Part shown: positions 1 to 7,625 of the stretch, piece by piece
Layout of the letters: every line of letters begins with the position of its first letter
Numbering within the stretch: position 1 is the stretch's first letter
Assembly: GCA_015222065.1 (NCBI GenBank)
Contig: JADFUQ010000018.1
Location: forward strand, 1-9,002
Length of the DNA stretch: 9,002 nt
Direction: 5' to 3'
Source of the DNA: Bacteroidota bacterium
GTDB taxonomy: Bacteria > Bacteroidota > Bacteroidia > Bacteroidales > VadinHA17
The notes under the pieces: generated by a model
Databases searched by the model: none
What the model was told of the DNA's origin: nothing
The model's input: the letters and a program-made list of their open reading frames with translations, nothing else
Translations under genes and position numbers: made by a program

Positions 1-56
1 ATTATCCTGAAGAACCATAAAAAGCTGGATTTCCAATAATTGCCCCCGGTTATCAT
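1..56 (-). CDS. Start of an unidentified minus-strand gene, cut by window edge
   Basis: The last four bases of the permease gene read ATGA on the minus strand: the permease TGA is at 55-53 and an ATG lies at 56-54. From that ATG the frame stays open for 18 codons to the window edge, reading MITGGNYWKSSFLWFFRI. A 4-base stop/start overlap is typical of translationally coupled genes in an operon, which is the main reason for the call. The visible residues are too few to assign a family. It could also be a chance open stretch. Confidence 0.35.
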   Translation of the reverse strand, partial: MITGGNYWKSSFLWFFRI

Positions 57-2479
57 TCATATCTTAAAGCATCAGCAGGATTGATATTTGCTGCTCTCAA
101 TGCCCTATAACTGATTGTTAGCAACGCAATTGTCAGAGTGATCAAAAGAGATATAATAAATTCAAAAGGTGACAGGTTGATTCGGAAGTAAAAATTCTGC
201 AACCAGGCTTTCATAACAAAATAGGTTACCGGCCATGCGATTAGTGTTGCAGCACATACCAATACTGCTACCTCCTTTGTAAGAAGCCGCAAAATATGTA
301 TCTCTTTTGCACCATTCACTTTCCTGATACCGATCTCCTTGGTTCGTTGTTCGGCAGTAAAAGAAGTCAATCCAAATAACCCCAGGCAGGCTATTAATAT
401 GGCAAGAATTGAAAATAAAAATGCAAGTATTCCAGTACGTTTTTCCTCAGCATAAAGTCTTTCAAAATCCTCGTCCATAAAAAAGTAGACCATAGGATCA
501 TTGTCTGAAAATTGTTGCCATAGTTTTTCTGTTTGAAGTATAGTATTTTGAATATTACCCGGGTTTAAACGTAAAGAAATAAAACCCCAGTTCCAGCGGT
601 TAGGATAAAGAATAAAAATATGCGGATATATCCTGTCATGCAAAGATTGATAATGAAAATCCTTCACTACACCAATAACCCTCAAATAGGTCCATTGTTG
701 TGGTTCATCACCCGGCTGCATAAATCTGACTTTTAAAGGGTCTTCAAGTCCAAATTGTCTCACGGCACTTTCGTTAATTACACAAGCACCGCTGTCTGAA
801 GCAAAATTCTTCGAGAAAAACCGTCCGTCAGCCATAGTAAGTTGATAAGTTTCAGGGTAATCATAATCGGACCAGTTAGTTTGCATAAGGTATGATTTCT
901 CACTACTCTGACCCTCCATCCAGTAACCATTGTGATTGTTTGGATGTCCGGGAACCGCTGTGGAATGACTCACCTGTTTAACACCTGAAAGTTTTTTTAC
1001 TTCATCAATAAATGTTTGCTGCTTATTACCCAGGGCACCCGCTCTGCGAATTACCAGTAATTGTTCCTTGTTGAATCCCAGGTCTTTGTTAAGCATATAA
1101 TTTACCTGTTTATACACGATCAAAGTTGCAAGGATAATAATAACTGAAACAGTCATCTGCACAACAACGAGAATACTTCTGAGGATTTTACCGCCTGATC
1201 CACTTTTAAGCGGACCACTTAAAACTGCAACAGGGCGGAACGATGCAAGAAAGAATGCCGGATAACTTCCTGCTATAACGGAAATAAGTAACCCTAATCC
1301 GATTAAACCCGGAATTACATACCAATGAGTAATATATGCCAGGCTAAGTTGGCTATTTATCAGGTTATTAAAATATGGTAAACATAACTCTACTATCAGG
1401 ACAGAGAAAACAAGTGATACAAGTGTAATGACTAATGACTCAAAAAGAAATTGCCAGATAATTTGTCTCTTGAGAGACCCAGCTACTTTTCGTAAACCTA
1501 CCTCTCTTGATCGTTTGGCAGAACGGGCTGTTGCAAGGTTCATATAGTTAATACTGGCAATAACCAGTATCAATACCGCCACCAGGGAAAAAATATAGAT
1601 ATACCGTTTATCACTTGAAGGCTCAAGTCCATGTTCAATTTCCGGGTTCAGGTGAATATCTTCGAGAGGTTGCAGATAGAATCCGTACCTGTTACCTCCC
1701 TGGATGAATTCTTCCCAGGATATTCCCAGCATTTGCTCTCCCTGGGGCTCAAGATATTGTATAAGCCATTCAGGAATTTTAGCTTCCAGTTGCTCTGCAG
1801 AAGCTCCTTCCTCAAGAAGCAAATATGTATAAAAACTATTACTAAACCAGATATCGTTGTTTGCTCTTTGATTGGTAACAAATGACCCCAGCATGTTAAA
1901 TTTGAAATGAGAATTATCCGGAACATCTTCCATAACTCCTGTAATTGTATAAAGGGTACTATCTGTTCCTACCTTTATCATTTCTCCCACAGGATCACTG
2001 CTTCCAAAGATTCTACCGGCAGCGTTTTTTGTTAATACTACAGTATGTGGTGCTGCTAATGCAGTTTGCGGATCTCCATGGATCATAGGAATAGAGAAAA
2101 TGTTAAAAAAGGTTGAATCGGCTTCCATAAAACCATCTTCGATAAAACTTCGATCTTTATATTTGATCACTGTTTCTCCCCATGTGTTTATACGAACAGC
2201 ATCAACTACCTCAGGAAAATCCTGTTTGAATGCCGGAGCAGCGGGAGAACAGGTCCAGGCGCCTTTCAGTTCAGTTTCACCCAATTTACCATCTAAATAC
2301 AAACGCCAGATACGATCTTTCTTTTCATTAAAATCATCATAACCGAGTTCATAGATAACGAAAAGACTTATTATAATGCTACAGGCCAAACCAACGGCTA
2401 ATCCAATCACATTAATAACAACATATGACCTCTGCCTGATCATATGGCGCAGGGCGAGTTTGATATAGTTTCCTATCAT
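53..2479 (-). CDS. ABC transporter permease, FtsX/MacB family with two permease modules
   Basis: The product is an 808-residue inner-membrane protein. An N-terminal membrane segment (about 20-43) is followed by an extracytoplasmic MacB_PCD-like domain (about 45-290). Three more segments follow (about 293-313, 345-368, 388-412), forming the first FtsX module. A second copy of the layout follows: a segment at 433-456, a second periplasmic domain (about 460-670), and three segments near 683-706, 737-757 and 774-792. Each module carries the signature after its first FtsX helix: RSREVGLRKVAG near 323-334 and RTKEIGIRKVNG near 712-723. The C-terminus NPADALRYE is typical of Bacteroidota members. 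The ATG at 2479 begins a protein with the usual family N-terminus, and GGA lies just upstream. The protein has no ATPase domain, so it needs a separate ABC ATPase, not seen here. Family members act in mechanotransmission, lipoprotein or peptide export and stress responses; the substrate here is unknown. The histidine kinase gene lies 150 bp upstream on the same strand. Confidence 0.93.
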   Translation of the reverse strand: MIGNYIKLALRHMIRQRSYVVINVIGLAVGLACSIIISLFVIYELGYDDFNEKKDRIWRLYLDGKLGETELKGAWTCSPAAPAFKQDFPEVVDAVRINTWGETVIKYKDRSFIEDGFMEADSTFFNIFSIPMIHGDPQTALAAPHTVVLTKNAAGRIFGSSDPVGEMIKVGTDSTLYTITGVMEDVPDNSHFKFNMLGSFVTNQRANNDIWFSNSFYTYLLLEEGASAEQLEAKIPEWLIQYLEPQGEQMLGISWEEFIQGGNRYGFYLQPLEDIHLNPEIEHGLEPSSDKRYIYIFSLVAVLILVIASINYMNLATARSAKRSREVGLRKVAGSLKRQIIWQFLFESLVITLVSLVFSVLIVELCLPYFNNLINSQLSLAYITHWYVIPGLIGLGLLISVIAGSYPAFFLASFRPVAVLSGPLKSGSGGKILRSILVVVQMTVSVIIILATLIVYKQVNYMLNKDLGFNKEQLLVIRRAGALGNKQQTFIDEVKKLSGVKQVSHSTAVPGHPNNHNGYWMEGQSSEKSYLMQTNWSDYDYPETYQLTMADGRFFSKNFASDSGACVINESAVRQFGLEDPLKVRFMQPGDEPQQWTYLRVIGVVKDFHYQSLHDRIYPHIFILYPNRWNWGFISLRLNPGNIQNTILQTEKLWQQFSDNDPMVYFFMDEDFERLYAEEKRTGILAFLFSILAILIACLGLFGLTSFTAEQRTKEIGIRKVNGAKEIHILRLLTKEVAVLVCAATLIAWPVTYFVMKAWLQNFYFRINLSPFEFIISLLITLTIALLTISYRALRAANINPADALRYE

Positions 2480-2552
2480 TTTCCAGATATTTAATTAACT
2501 AAATATAAAGTAATGACGAATACATATAAGAAAAGTTGCAATATACTTCTTT

Positions 2553-2560
2553 CAAAACTA
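2553..2560 (-). promoter_or_regulatory. Candidate Bacteroidota -7 element for the permease gene
   Basis: The minus strand reads TAGTTTTG here, matching the TAnnTTTG -7 consensus of Bacteroidota primary sigma promoters, 73 bp upstream of the permease ATG. I see no good TTG at the usual -33 distance, so the call is tentative. If real, it would let the permease be transcribed apart from the kinase. Confidence 0.3.
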
Positions 2561-2584
2561 ATAATTAATCAAAGTTGCTGGTTT

Positions 2585-2629
2585 GAGGTTTGAAGATGTT
2601 CGAGGTTTAAAGATGATTGAGGTTTCTGG
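2585..2629. repeat. 17-bp imperfect tandem repeat, about 2.6 copies
   Basis: On the plus strand two 17-bp units, GAGGTTTGAAGATGTTC (2585-2601) and GAGGTTTAAAGATGATT (2602-2618), match at 14 of 17 positions. A partial third unit, GAGGTTTCTGG, runs to the base before the kinase stop codon. The array fills much of the gap between kinase and permease. Its GAGGTTT core looks like a simple intergenic repeat produced by slippage. Confidence 0.75.
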
Positions 2630-5332
2630 TTACTGGGTGCTAGGTAATTTAAACATAAAACTGGTTCCTTTACCCTTCTTACTTTCAATATATATTTCGC
2701 CATGGTTTTTTTCAATGAATTCTTTGCATAGAATTAATCCGAGTCCGGAGCCTTTTTCATTTGCAGTACCAGGTGTTGAAAATTCTGTATCAAGCCGGAA
2801 TAATTTTTTTATATCTTCAGGATTCATCCCTACTCCTGTATCAGTTATTGTACATTCCATAAAACTGTTCACATCTTTAGCTGTTATTCTCACATCACCA
2901 TTTTGAGTAAATTTAATTGCATTTGAAAGGAGGTTTCGAGTCACTGAATTGATCATGTTTTTATCAGCAAAAACTTTTATTTGCCCCGGAACTTCATTCA
3001 ACACAGTTATATTCTTCTTTATTGCATATTCATTCAATAAATCAATTGTATCATCAATTACGCTTTTCAAAAAAAAGTTTTCGGCGTTTATTTTTAATTT
3101 TCCGGTTTGGGAACTTGACCATTCAAGAAGGTTGTTAAGTAAATCAATTGTTTCATTACCTGTTTTGTATATATCATAAGCAATTTTCTCAATTTCCGCT
3201 TTAGAAAAATCCCCTGAATTCTTCCAAAGCAATTCAGTGAAACCAAGGATTGAGTTAAACGGACTTCGCAAATCATGTGAAATAATAGAGAAAAACTTAT
3301 CTTTTGATGCATTAAGTTCCTTTAAATATTTCTGATTTTCCTTAAGAGTTATTTCTGCCTCCTTTTGTGCTGTTATATCACGAATTGATCCCTGGAAAGC
3401 AACAACATTGCCATCATTATCTTTTATTGCAACAGAGGAAATTAGAGCTTTTATTATACTACTATCTTTTTTCTTCAGGTTAAACATTACATCTTTAGTA
3501 AATCCCTGTTGTTCTACTTCACTCATATCTAATTCTCTATCAGACGGGTTCTTATATAATTCCCGGATATTTACCCTTTTTAATTCTTCCTTACTTTCAT
3601 AACCAAAAAATTCAGGAGCATTATCACTCATATCAAGCCATTTCCCATCTTTTGAAGTAATATAAACACAGTCGGTGGATGTTTTAAAAAAAACACGGTA
3701 CTTTTCTTCACTTCTTTTTATTTCCTCTTCCGCTTTTTTACGTTTAGTAATATCATGCATAATTACAAGGTTTGCAGGTTTACCTTCATAATCAATTAAT
3801 CCGCCACTCATTATAACATTAATCAGATGTCCTTTTTTATCAACCAGAATTGTTTCATAAGTATCACTTATTTTTTCACCAGAAAATCTGCGTCTGTTTC
3901 GTTCTATTAGAATATCATATTCATCAGGATGAACAAATTTTATAAAGTTTTTATTTAGTAAATTACTTAAAGGATATCCCAGGGAGTCTACTGCTTTTTG
4001 ATTTACATATTTTATTTTACTGTCCTGAATTATTGCTATCATATCATTGGCCCTTTCCACAACATTGCGATACTTCTCTTCACTCTCTTTCAGAGCCTGT
4101 ATCCTTTTGTCAGCCAGAGCCATTGACAAAAGAAAAACCAGTAAGATAAGTCCAGCCTGGTATCCATGTTCTGTAAAAGTATTACTCGGCAAAACGCCAA
4201 GCCGAACCATTTCAACTATACTAACTGATATTATAGACGCCAGACATGCAAACATAAAATAACGAGCAGAACGAAATTTCTTTCGCCAGGAAATAAAACC
4301 CATTACCAATATTGTAATTAAACAAAGCACTGTAAAGATTACAATAGGCCTGACAACTATTCCATATCTGAAAACTGGTATCATTAATATTAGCAAGCCC
4401 CATATCACCATCCAGCCGGTAAGTGTCTTGTTAAAAAGCGGAAAACGTGTTTTTGTTTCAAGAAAAGCAGATGTGAACTTCAAGATAAAAATAAAGGTAA
4501 CTGCATGTAAGAAAGTAATAGCAAAATGATTCCATGAAGGATGAGCGGGCCAAAGATACTGACTGGCAGATCCATCATATGATACATAAAAAAGGATGAA
4601 ACTTACTACGGATAATATGTAATAGAGATAACTTTTTTCGGGAAGTAAGAAAAAAACGATCAGGCTATAAAACAATATTAAAAGAAGAATACCATAGAAT
4701 AATCCTGAAAGTAATTGCTCATTCTTACTTTTCTGATAAAATGTTTCAGTAGAAGATAATGTAAGTGGTAATGTTATAGATGCGTCATTCTTAAAGCGCA
4801 TATAAATTATTTGTTCATCGCCAAATTTAAGTGGTATTTTAAATATGAATTTTTTATCAGAGATATCACGTGTATCAAAAGGATGATATGTTCCTGTTTT
4901 CGTATGTATATAACCCTTCTCATCAGATACCGGTAAGAAAAGCTCAATATGCTGCATATTGGCAAAACCCAATTTCAGTAGCCAGTTCTCTGTCTTTTCA
5001 GTTTCATTTCTTATCTGGAAACGCACCCAATATGCAGAATTCGTAAAACCAAAATTTGGTGTTTTTTTATTACTTAAAATAAATTTTCCCTCAAATTCAG
5101 GAGAGGTAATTTCATCAATTGTTAATTTACCGGAGGGATCTTTCAGTATCTCCAAATGTAAACCCAGAGAATATACATCCTGCTTATCGTTGAGAATTAC
5201 AGGTGCCGTTAATGTAATGTTACGGTTATCACCGGGAATATTAATTGAAAATTCATCAGGCAATTCCCGGGCAGTAAGTGTACCAGTCTGAACAGGTAAA
5301 ACAAAATATAATATGAAGAATAAAACGATCAA
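2630..5332 (-). CDS. 7TMR-DISM sensor histidine kinase with two PAS domains
   Basis: The product is a 900-residue membrane-bound sensor kinase expected to autophosphorylate on His and pass the phosphate to a response regulator. In order it has: a hydrophobic N-terminus (1-20); a periplasmic 7TMR-DISMED2-like sensor domain (about 35-185, including NSAYWVRFQIRN near 98-109); seven membrane helices (about 205-407); PAS1 (about 415-530); PAS2 (about 541-655); HisKA with the H-box FFSIISHDLRSP, phospho-acceptor His686; and HATPase_c with N-box Asn804, G1 DTGVGM at 831-836 and G2 GSGLGL at 861-866. All kinase motifs are intact. There is no receiver or DNA-binding domain, so a separate regulator is needed; none is present here. 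DISM sensors are thought to bind small ligands such as carbohydrates; the ligand here is unknown. The start is odd. The only usable start in this open frame is TTG at 5332, giving a signal segment with no basic residues. ATG 5347 lies five codons upstream in the same frame but is followed at once by TAA. Confidence 0.92.
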   Translation of the reverse strand: MIVLFFILYFVLPVQTGTLTARELPDEFSINIPGDNRNITLTAPVILNDKQDVYSLGLHLEILKDPSGKLTIDEITSPEFEGKFILSNKKTPNFGFTNSAYWVRFQIRNETEKTENWLLKLGFANMQHIELFLPVSDEKGYIHTKTGTYHPFDTRDISDKKFIFKIPLKFGDEQIIYMRFKNDASITLPLTLSSTETFYQKSKNEQLLSGLFYGILLLILFYSLIVFFLLPEKSYLYYILSVVSFILFYVSYDGSASQYLWPAHPSWNHFAITFLHAVTFIFILKFTSAFLETKTRFPLFNKTLTGWMVIWGLLILMIPVFRYGIVVRPIVIFTVLCLITILVMGFISWRKKFRSARYFMFACLASIISVSIVEMVRLGVLPSNTFTEHGYQAGLILLVFLLSMALADKRIQALKESEEKYRNVVERANDMIAIIQDSKIKYVNQKAVDSLGYPLSNLLNKNFIKFVHPDEYDILIERNRRRFSGEKISDTYETILVDKKGHLINVIMSGGLIDYEGKPANLVIMHDITKRKKAEEEIKRSEEKYRVFFKTSTDCVYITSKDGKWLDMSDNAPEFFGYESKEELKRVNIRELYKNPSDRELDMSEVEQQGFTKDVMFNLKKKDSSIIKALISSVAIKDNDGNVVAFQGSIRDITAQKEAEITLKENQKYLKELNASKDKFFSIISHDLRSPFNSILGFTELLWKNSGDFSKAEIEKIAYDIYKTGNETIDLLNNLLEWSSSQTGKLKINAENFFLKSVIDDTIDLLNEYAIKKNITVLNEVPGQIKVFADKNMINSVTRNLLSNAIKFTQNGDVRITAKDVNSFMECTITDTGVGMNPEDIKKLFRLDTEFSTPGTANEKGSGLGLILCKEFIEKNHGEIYIESKKGKGTSFMFKLPSTQ

Positions 5333-5344
5333 GCTGTTTTTTTA

Positions 5345-5347
5345 CAT
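5345..5347 (-). other. Upstream in-frame ATG of the kinase, blocked by TAA at codon 2
   Basis: On the minus strand an ATG (5347-5345) is followed by TAA (5344-5342), AAA, AAC, AGC and then the TTG at 5332. If the TAA were AAA, a single T-to-A change, the protein would begin MKKNSLIVLFF, a classical signal peptide with two lysines. This suggests the true ancestral start is here and that the copy in this window carries a nonsense change or a base error. The alternative is that TTG 5332 is simply the start. Confidence 0.5.
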
Positions 5348-5413
5348 TATTTGTGTATTGAAACCGTCAAAAACACACTGTGATTTTAAATATCAGTCAC
5401 CTGTTCAGGAATT

Positions 5414-5425
5414 TAGCATATGCTA
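5414..5425. promoter_or_regulatory. 12-bp perfect palindrome upstream of the kinase
   Basis: TAGCATATGCTA is a perfect palindrome centred about 75 bp upstream of ATG 5347. It is also nested in a second symmetry: TTTAGC at 5412-5417 is mirrored by GCTAAA at 5432-5437. It lies in the only 5' region of the kinase gene, so an operator for a dimeric regulator is possible. Chance palindromes of this length are not very rare in AT-rich DNA, and I recognise no regulator site. Confidence 0.3.
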
Positions 5426-5556
5426 TTCTTTGCTAAAGTAGATAATTTACCAGAAAAAGGGAAATCTTTTTTTCTTTTTCCTTTCTTGCCTGAAGTGTTA
5501 AACAATGAATAACGGCTTTAACCAGATATCAGAGGGTAAATATCACTGTTAATCCG

Positions 5557-5568
5557 TAACCCACATTG
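5557..5568. repeat. Left terminal inverted repeat of the IS
   Basis: TAACCCACATTG is the exact reverse complement of 7643-7654. Identity stops on the outer side: the base outside the left repeat is G, and the right side would require C there but has A. On the inner side CAGCC here faces AGCGG at the other end, so only these 12 bp are perfect. Confidence 0.8.
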
Positions 5569-5595
5569 CAGCCCTAATGGCGTAACTTCCTAATT

Positions 5596-7459
5596 TCAAG
5601 TACTATTAATTTTTAAAATTTCGGCAGGGGGGACTACGGATTTTTTCCTCCAAAAGGGCACATATTTGTAGTTCATAGTATCATATATCTGTTTAACTTT
5701 ACTGTTTGGTTCAGTACACTGACGTATTGATATTGTTTGGCTTTTTACATTCTCTATGCTTGTAGTTACACATTTTTGGGTATTCATAATACGGACAATT
5801 TCTCTCCAGCTTGAAGTAAATCCTTTTTGTTTTAATTGATACCGTATTGTTGATACCAGCCAGTATGCAAGTAAGCCCAAGTGCAGATGGGCCATTGTTG
5901 CATCATCAGTTTTATGATATATCGGTCGTAAATCCAAATCTGTTTTTAAAACCCTGAAAGGTATATTCTATCTCTCTGATAATGTTGTAAATTAACCAAA
6001 GTGTCTTCTCGTCATTTTCATCCAGTGAAGTTCTTAGAAAATACACCCCGGCTTTTTTGTCCGGGTTTTCTCCTGTTTTGTGCTCGTAACTTATACCCGT
6101 AGCTATGCCTTTCTCATTATCAGTAACCGTAATATCATAATATTTGTGTACTGACGGGTATTTCTGTTTCAGTCTGCCTATTCTCTCATAAACCTTATCA
6201 ACTTTCTTTGTTCCGCCTTTCCTGTTAATTCCTTCATTTATCCTTTGGATACCTTCTTTGAACCGTTGAGCGAACAAGCCATTCATGCTATTTTCTTTCA
6301 ACGCTTTTGCTTGGCTTTTAACCCATAAATAATGATCACTATCCTTATCTGTTTTTACTTTCAAGAGTTCGATGGGCTGCTTTTTTTTGTCTTTTATCTG
6401 TATCGGTTTACTGTTTGTGTCGGCATAATACTCTTTCAGGTTTGACCTGGATACACATAAGTAATCATATCCTTTTCTTTTAAGCATGGCTACATTGTCG
6501 TCTGTTGCTATGCCTGCATCCATTACCACTATTGGTTTACGGCCGGTAAATGATGTTCGATTGCTAAGTGCATCTACTACTGTTTCCAATGTCTTGCTGT
6601 CGGCTATATTTCCTTCAAAGATGTTTGAATATTTCAAAAAGCCTTCTCTGTTTATAACTACTGCCAGCACAACTAACCGGGCATCTTTGCGTTTCTTCTT
6701 GCTACGCCCGAATTTAGCCAACCTGCTGTTTTGCATGCGCCCTTCAAAATAGGTATTGGTCAAATCATACAAGATGATCTTATCTTCTAAGTCAAACAGT
6801 TCATTGGTGCGTTTTGATAGATATCTCTCTAATTTATCTTTAACAGAATACAGTTTGTGAGATATGCTATACAACTGGTCTTTTGTTATTTTATCTTTTT
6901 CTATTCCGGTTATATCACTAATGGCTGAGTTCTCCTTTATGTAAGAGACTGTTTTAAGTTCCGATGCCAGATATACAGTCCTGCTTATAATATGTGTGGT
7001 TGCAAGAGATATTTTATCCTCGGTCCATTTTTGTTGTCGTAAGAAATCACCGATGCCCAACTGATCAAATGATTGTTTGCAAAGCCACTCTCCACCAACT
7101 TCATTCGCATCTTTATTTTTCATTGTGGATAGATCAACTGTTTCCCAGTCTCCTTTTTCATCACCTACATCATAACGCTTCCTCTTTACAATCTCTGAAT
7201 AAAAATAAGCAGCAAGCTTTTCTGTCTTGTTGTCTATTGGTTCAATGCAAAGAGTGTTGATGCCATACGTTAACATTTCTTCTATTCGCCTGGCCAGTAA
7301 TTTTTTTTGCTCTATCTCCTGTAGCTCATCCAATTTTCCCAATCCAACAATAACCCGATGACGAGTATGCCCATCAAAACGATAGCTTTCACAAAGTTTG
7401 TAAATTGTATATCGCTGTTTTGTTGTGCGGTTATATTTTGGAAATGGTTTAATAAACAT
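5596..7459 (-). pseudogene. IS1634-family DDE transposase, frameshifted
   Basis: This is the IS4-superfamily DDE transposase that would cut and join the element ends. I place the start at ATG 7459; a TTG at 7483 in the same frame adds eight residues that do not look like the family N-terminus, and MFIKPFPKYNRTTKQRYTIY does. Visible catalytic residues, counted from that ATG, are Asp232 in YDLTNTYFEG, Asp314 in VVMDAGIATDD and Glu498 in IREIEYTF, followed six residues later by the Lys of the YREK motif. Right there, between about 5942 and 5954, the frame changes. The first frame ends in an unrelated tail at a stop codon at 5912. The family continuation (DLRPIYHKTDDATMAHLHLG and onward to the stop at 5596) lies in the frame reached by skipping one base. 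Removing one C from 5952-5954 or one T from the run just left of it restores a protein of about 620 residues. The C-terminal fragment has no ATG of its own. A one-base insertion, real or from assembly, is the simplest reading; programmed +1 shifting is possible but unusual for this family. Confidence 0.85.
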
Positions 7460-7499
7460 GTAACAATAATAAGCCTTAACCAACTAAATATCAATAGGC

Positions 7500-7512
7500 C
7501 AGGGGGGTCTAC
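7500..7512. repeat. G6-containing direct repeat, leader copy (partner at 5625-5637)
   Basis: CAGGGGGGTCTAC here and CAGGGGGGACTAC at 5625-5637 agree at 12 of 13 positions in the same orientation. The first is in the transposase leader, 41 bp upstream of ATG 7459. The second lies in the coding sequence for the C-terminal VVPPA. In the transposase mRNA both read GTAGnCCCCCCTG. The role is unknown. Confidence 0.5.
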
Positions 7513-7545
7513 ATTTGAGCCGTGAGAATCCTCAAAAACTCAAAT
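7513..7545. repeat. Inverted repeat in the transposase leader
   Basis: ATTTGAG (7513-7519) is mirrored by CTCAAAT (7539-7545), and TTTGAG can pair alternatively with CTCAAA at 7531-7536. On the transposase RNA this could form a hairpin about 55-85 bases before the ATG. Such leader hairpins in insertion sequences can limit translation from outside transcripts; that role is inferred. Confidence 0.35.
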
Positions 7546-7585
7546 AGCTGAAATCCAGAAATAAACAAATTTCTCTTTTTTAAAT

Positions 7586-7612
7586 TGTTGATAAATACAG
7601 GGGTTATCAACA
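7586..7612. repeat. Perfect 9-bp inverted repeat resembling two opposed DnaA boxes, in the IS leader
   Basis: TGTTGATAA (7586-7594) and TTATCAACA (7604-7612) are perfect mirror images with a 9-base spacer, 31 bp inside the right IS end. Each arm differs from the classical DnaA box TTATCCACA at one position. An outer pair, ATTTCTC (7569-7575) and GAGAAAT (7631-7637), encloses it. It may be a hairpin in the transposase mRNA leader, a host-factor or transposase binding site, or both. Confidence 0.6.
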
Positions 7613-7625
7613 GATTTTATTAATT

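Noticed and set aside
2585..2629. Tandem repeat considered as a CRISPR remnant
   Set aside because: Units are directly adjacent with no spacers and are only 17 bp long; no cas gene is present.
5453..5480. GAAAAAG/CTTTTTC inverted repeat considered as a terminator
   Set aside because: The stem is almost purely A-T with a long loop, and it lies in a simple polypurine/polypyrimidine tract. It would be unstable as RNA.
5448..5538. A 31-codon minus-strand open stretch just outside the left IS end, considered as the missing patatin C-terminus
   Set aside because: It has no start, no patatin motif and a poly-Lys/Glu composition from an A-rich tract. Other frames here stop within about a dozen codons.
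5596..5937. The C-terminal transposase fragment considered as an independent small gene
   Set aside because: Its frame starts without ATG (TTG only), and its sequence continues the DDE transposase domain from the neighbouring frame.
7459..7483. TTG at 7483 as transposase start
   Set aside because: The extra residues VKAYYCY do not fit the family N-terminus, whereas ATG 7459 begins the typical MFIKPFPKYNRTT sequence.
7312..7494. Short open frames opposite or alongside the transposase, kinase and permease genes
   Set aside because: They lie inside strongly supported genes in other frames, have no recognisable domain and look like shadows of the real coding frames.
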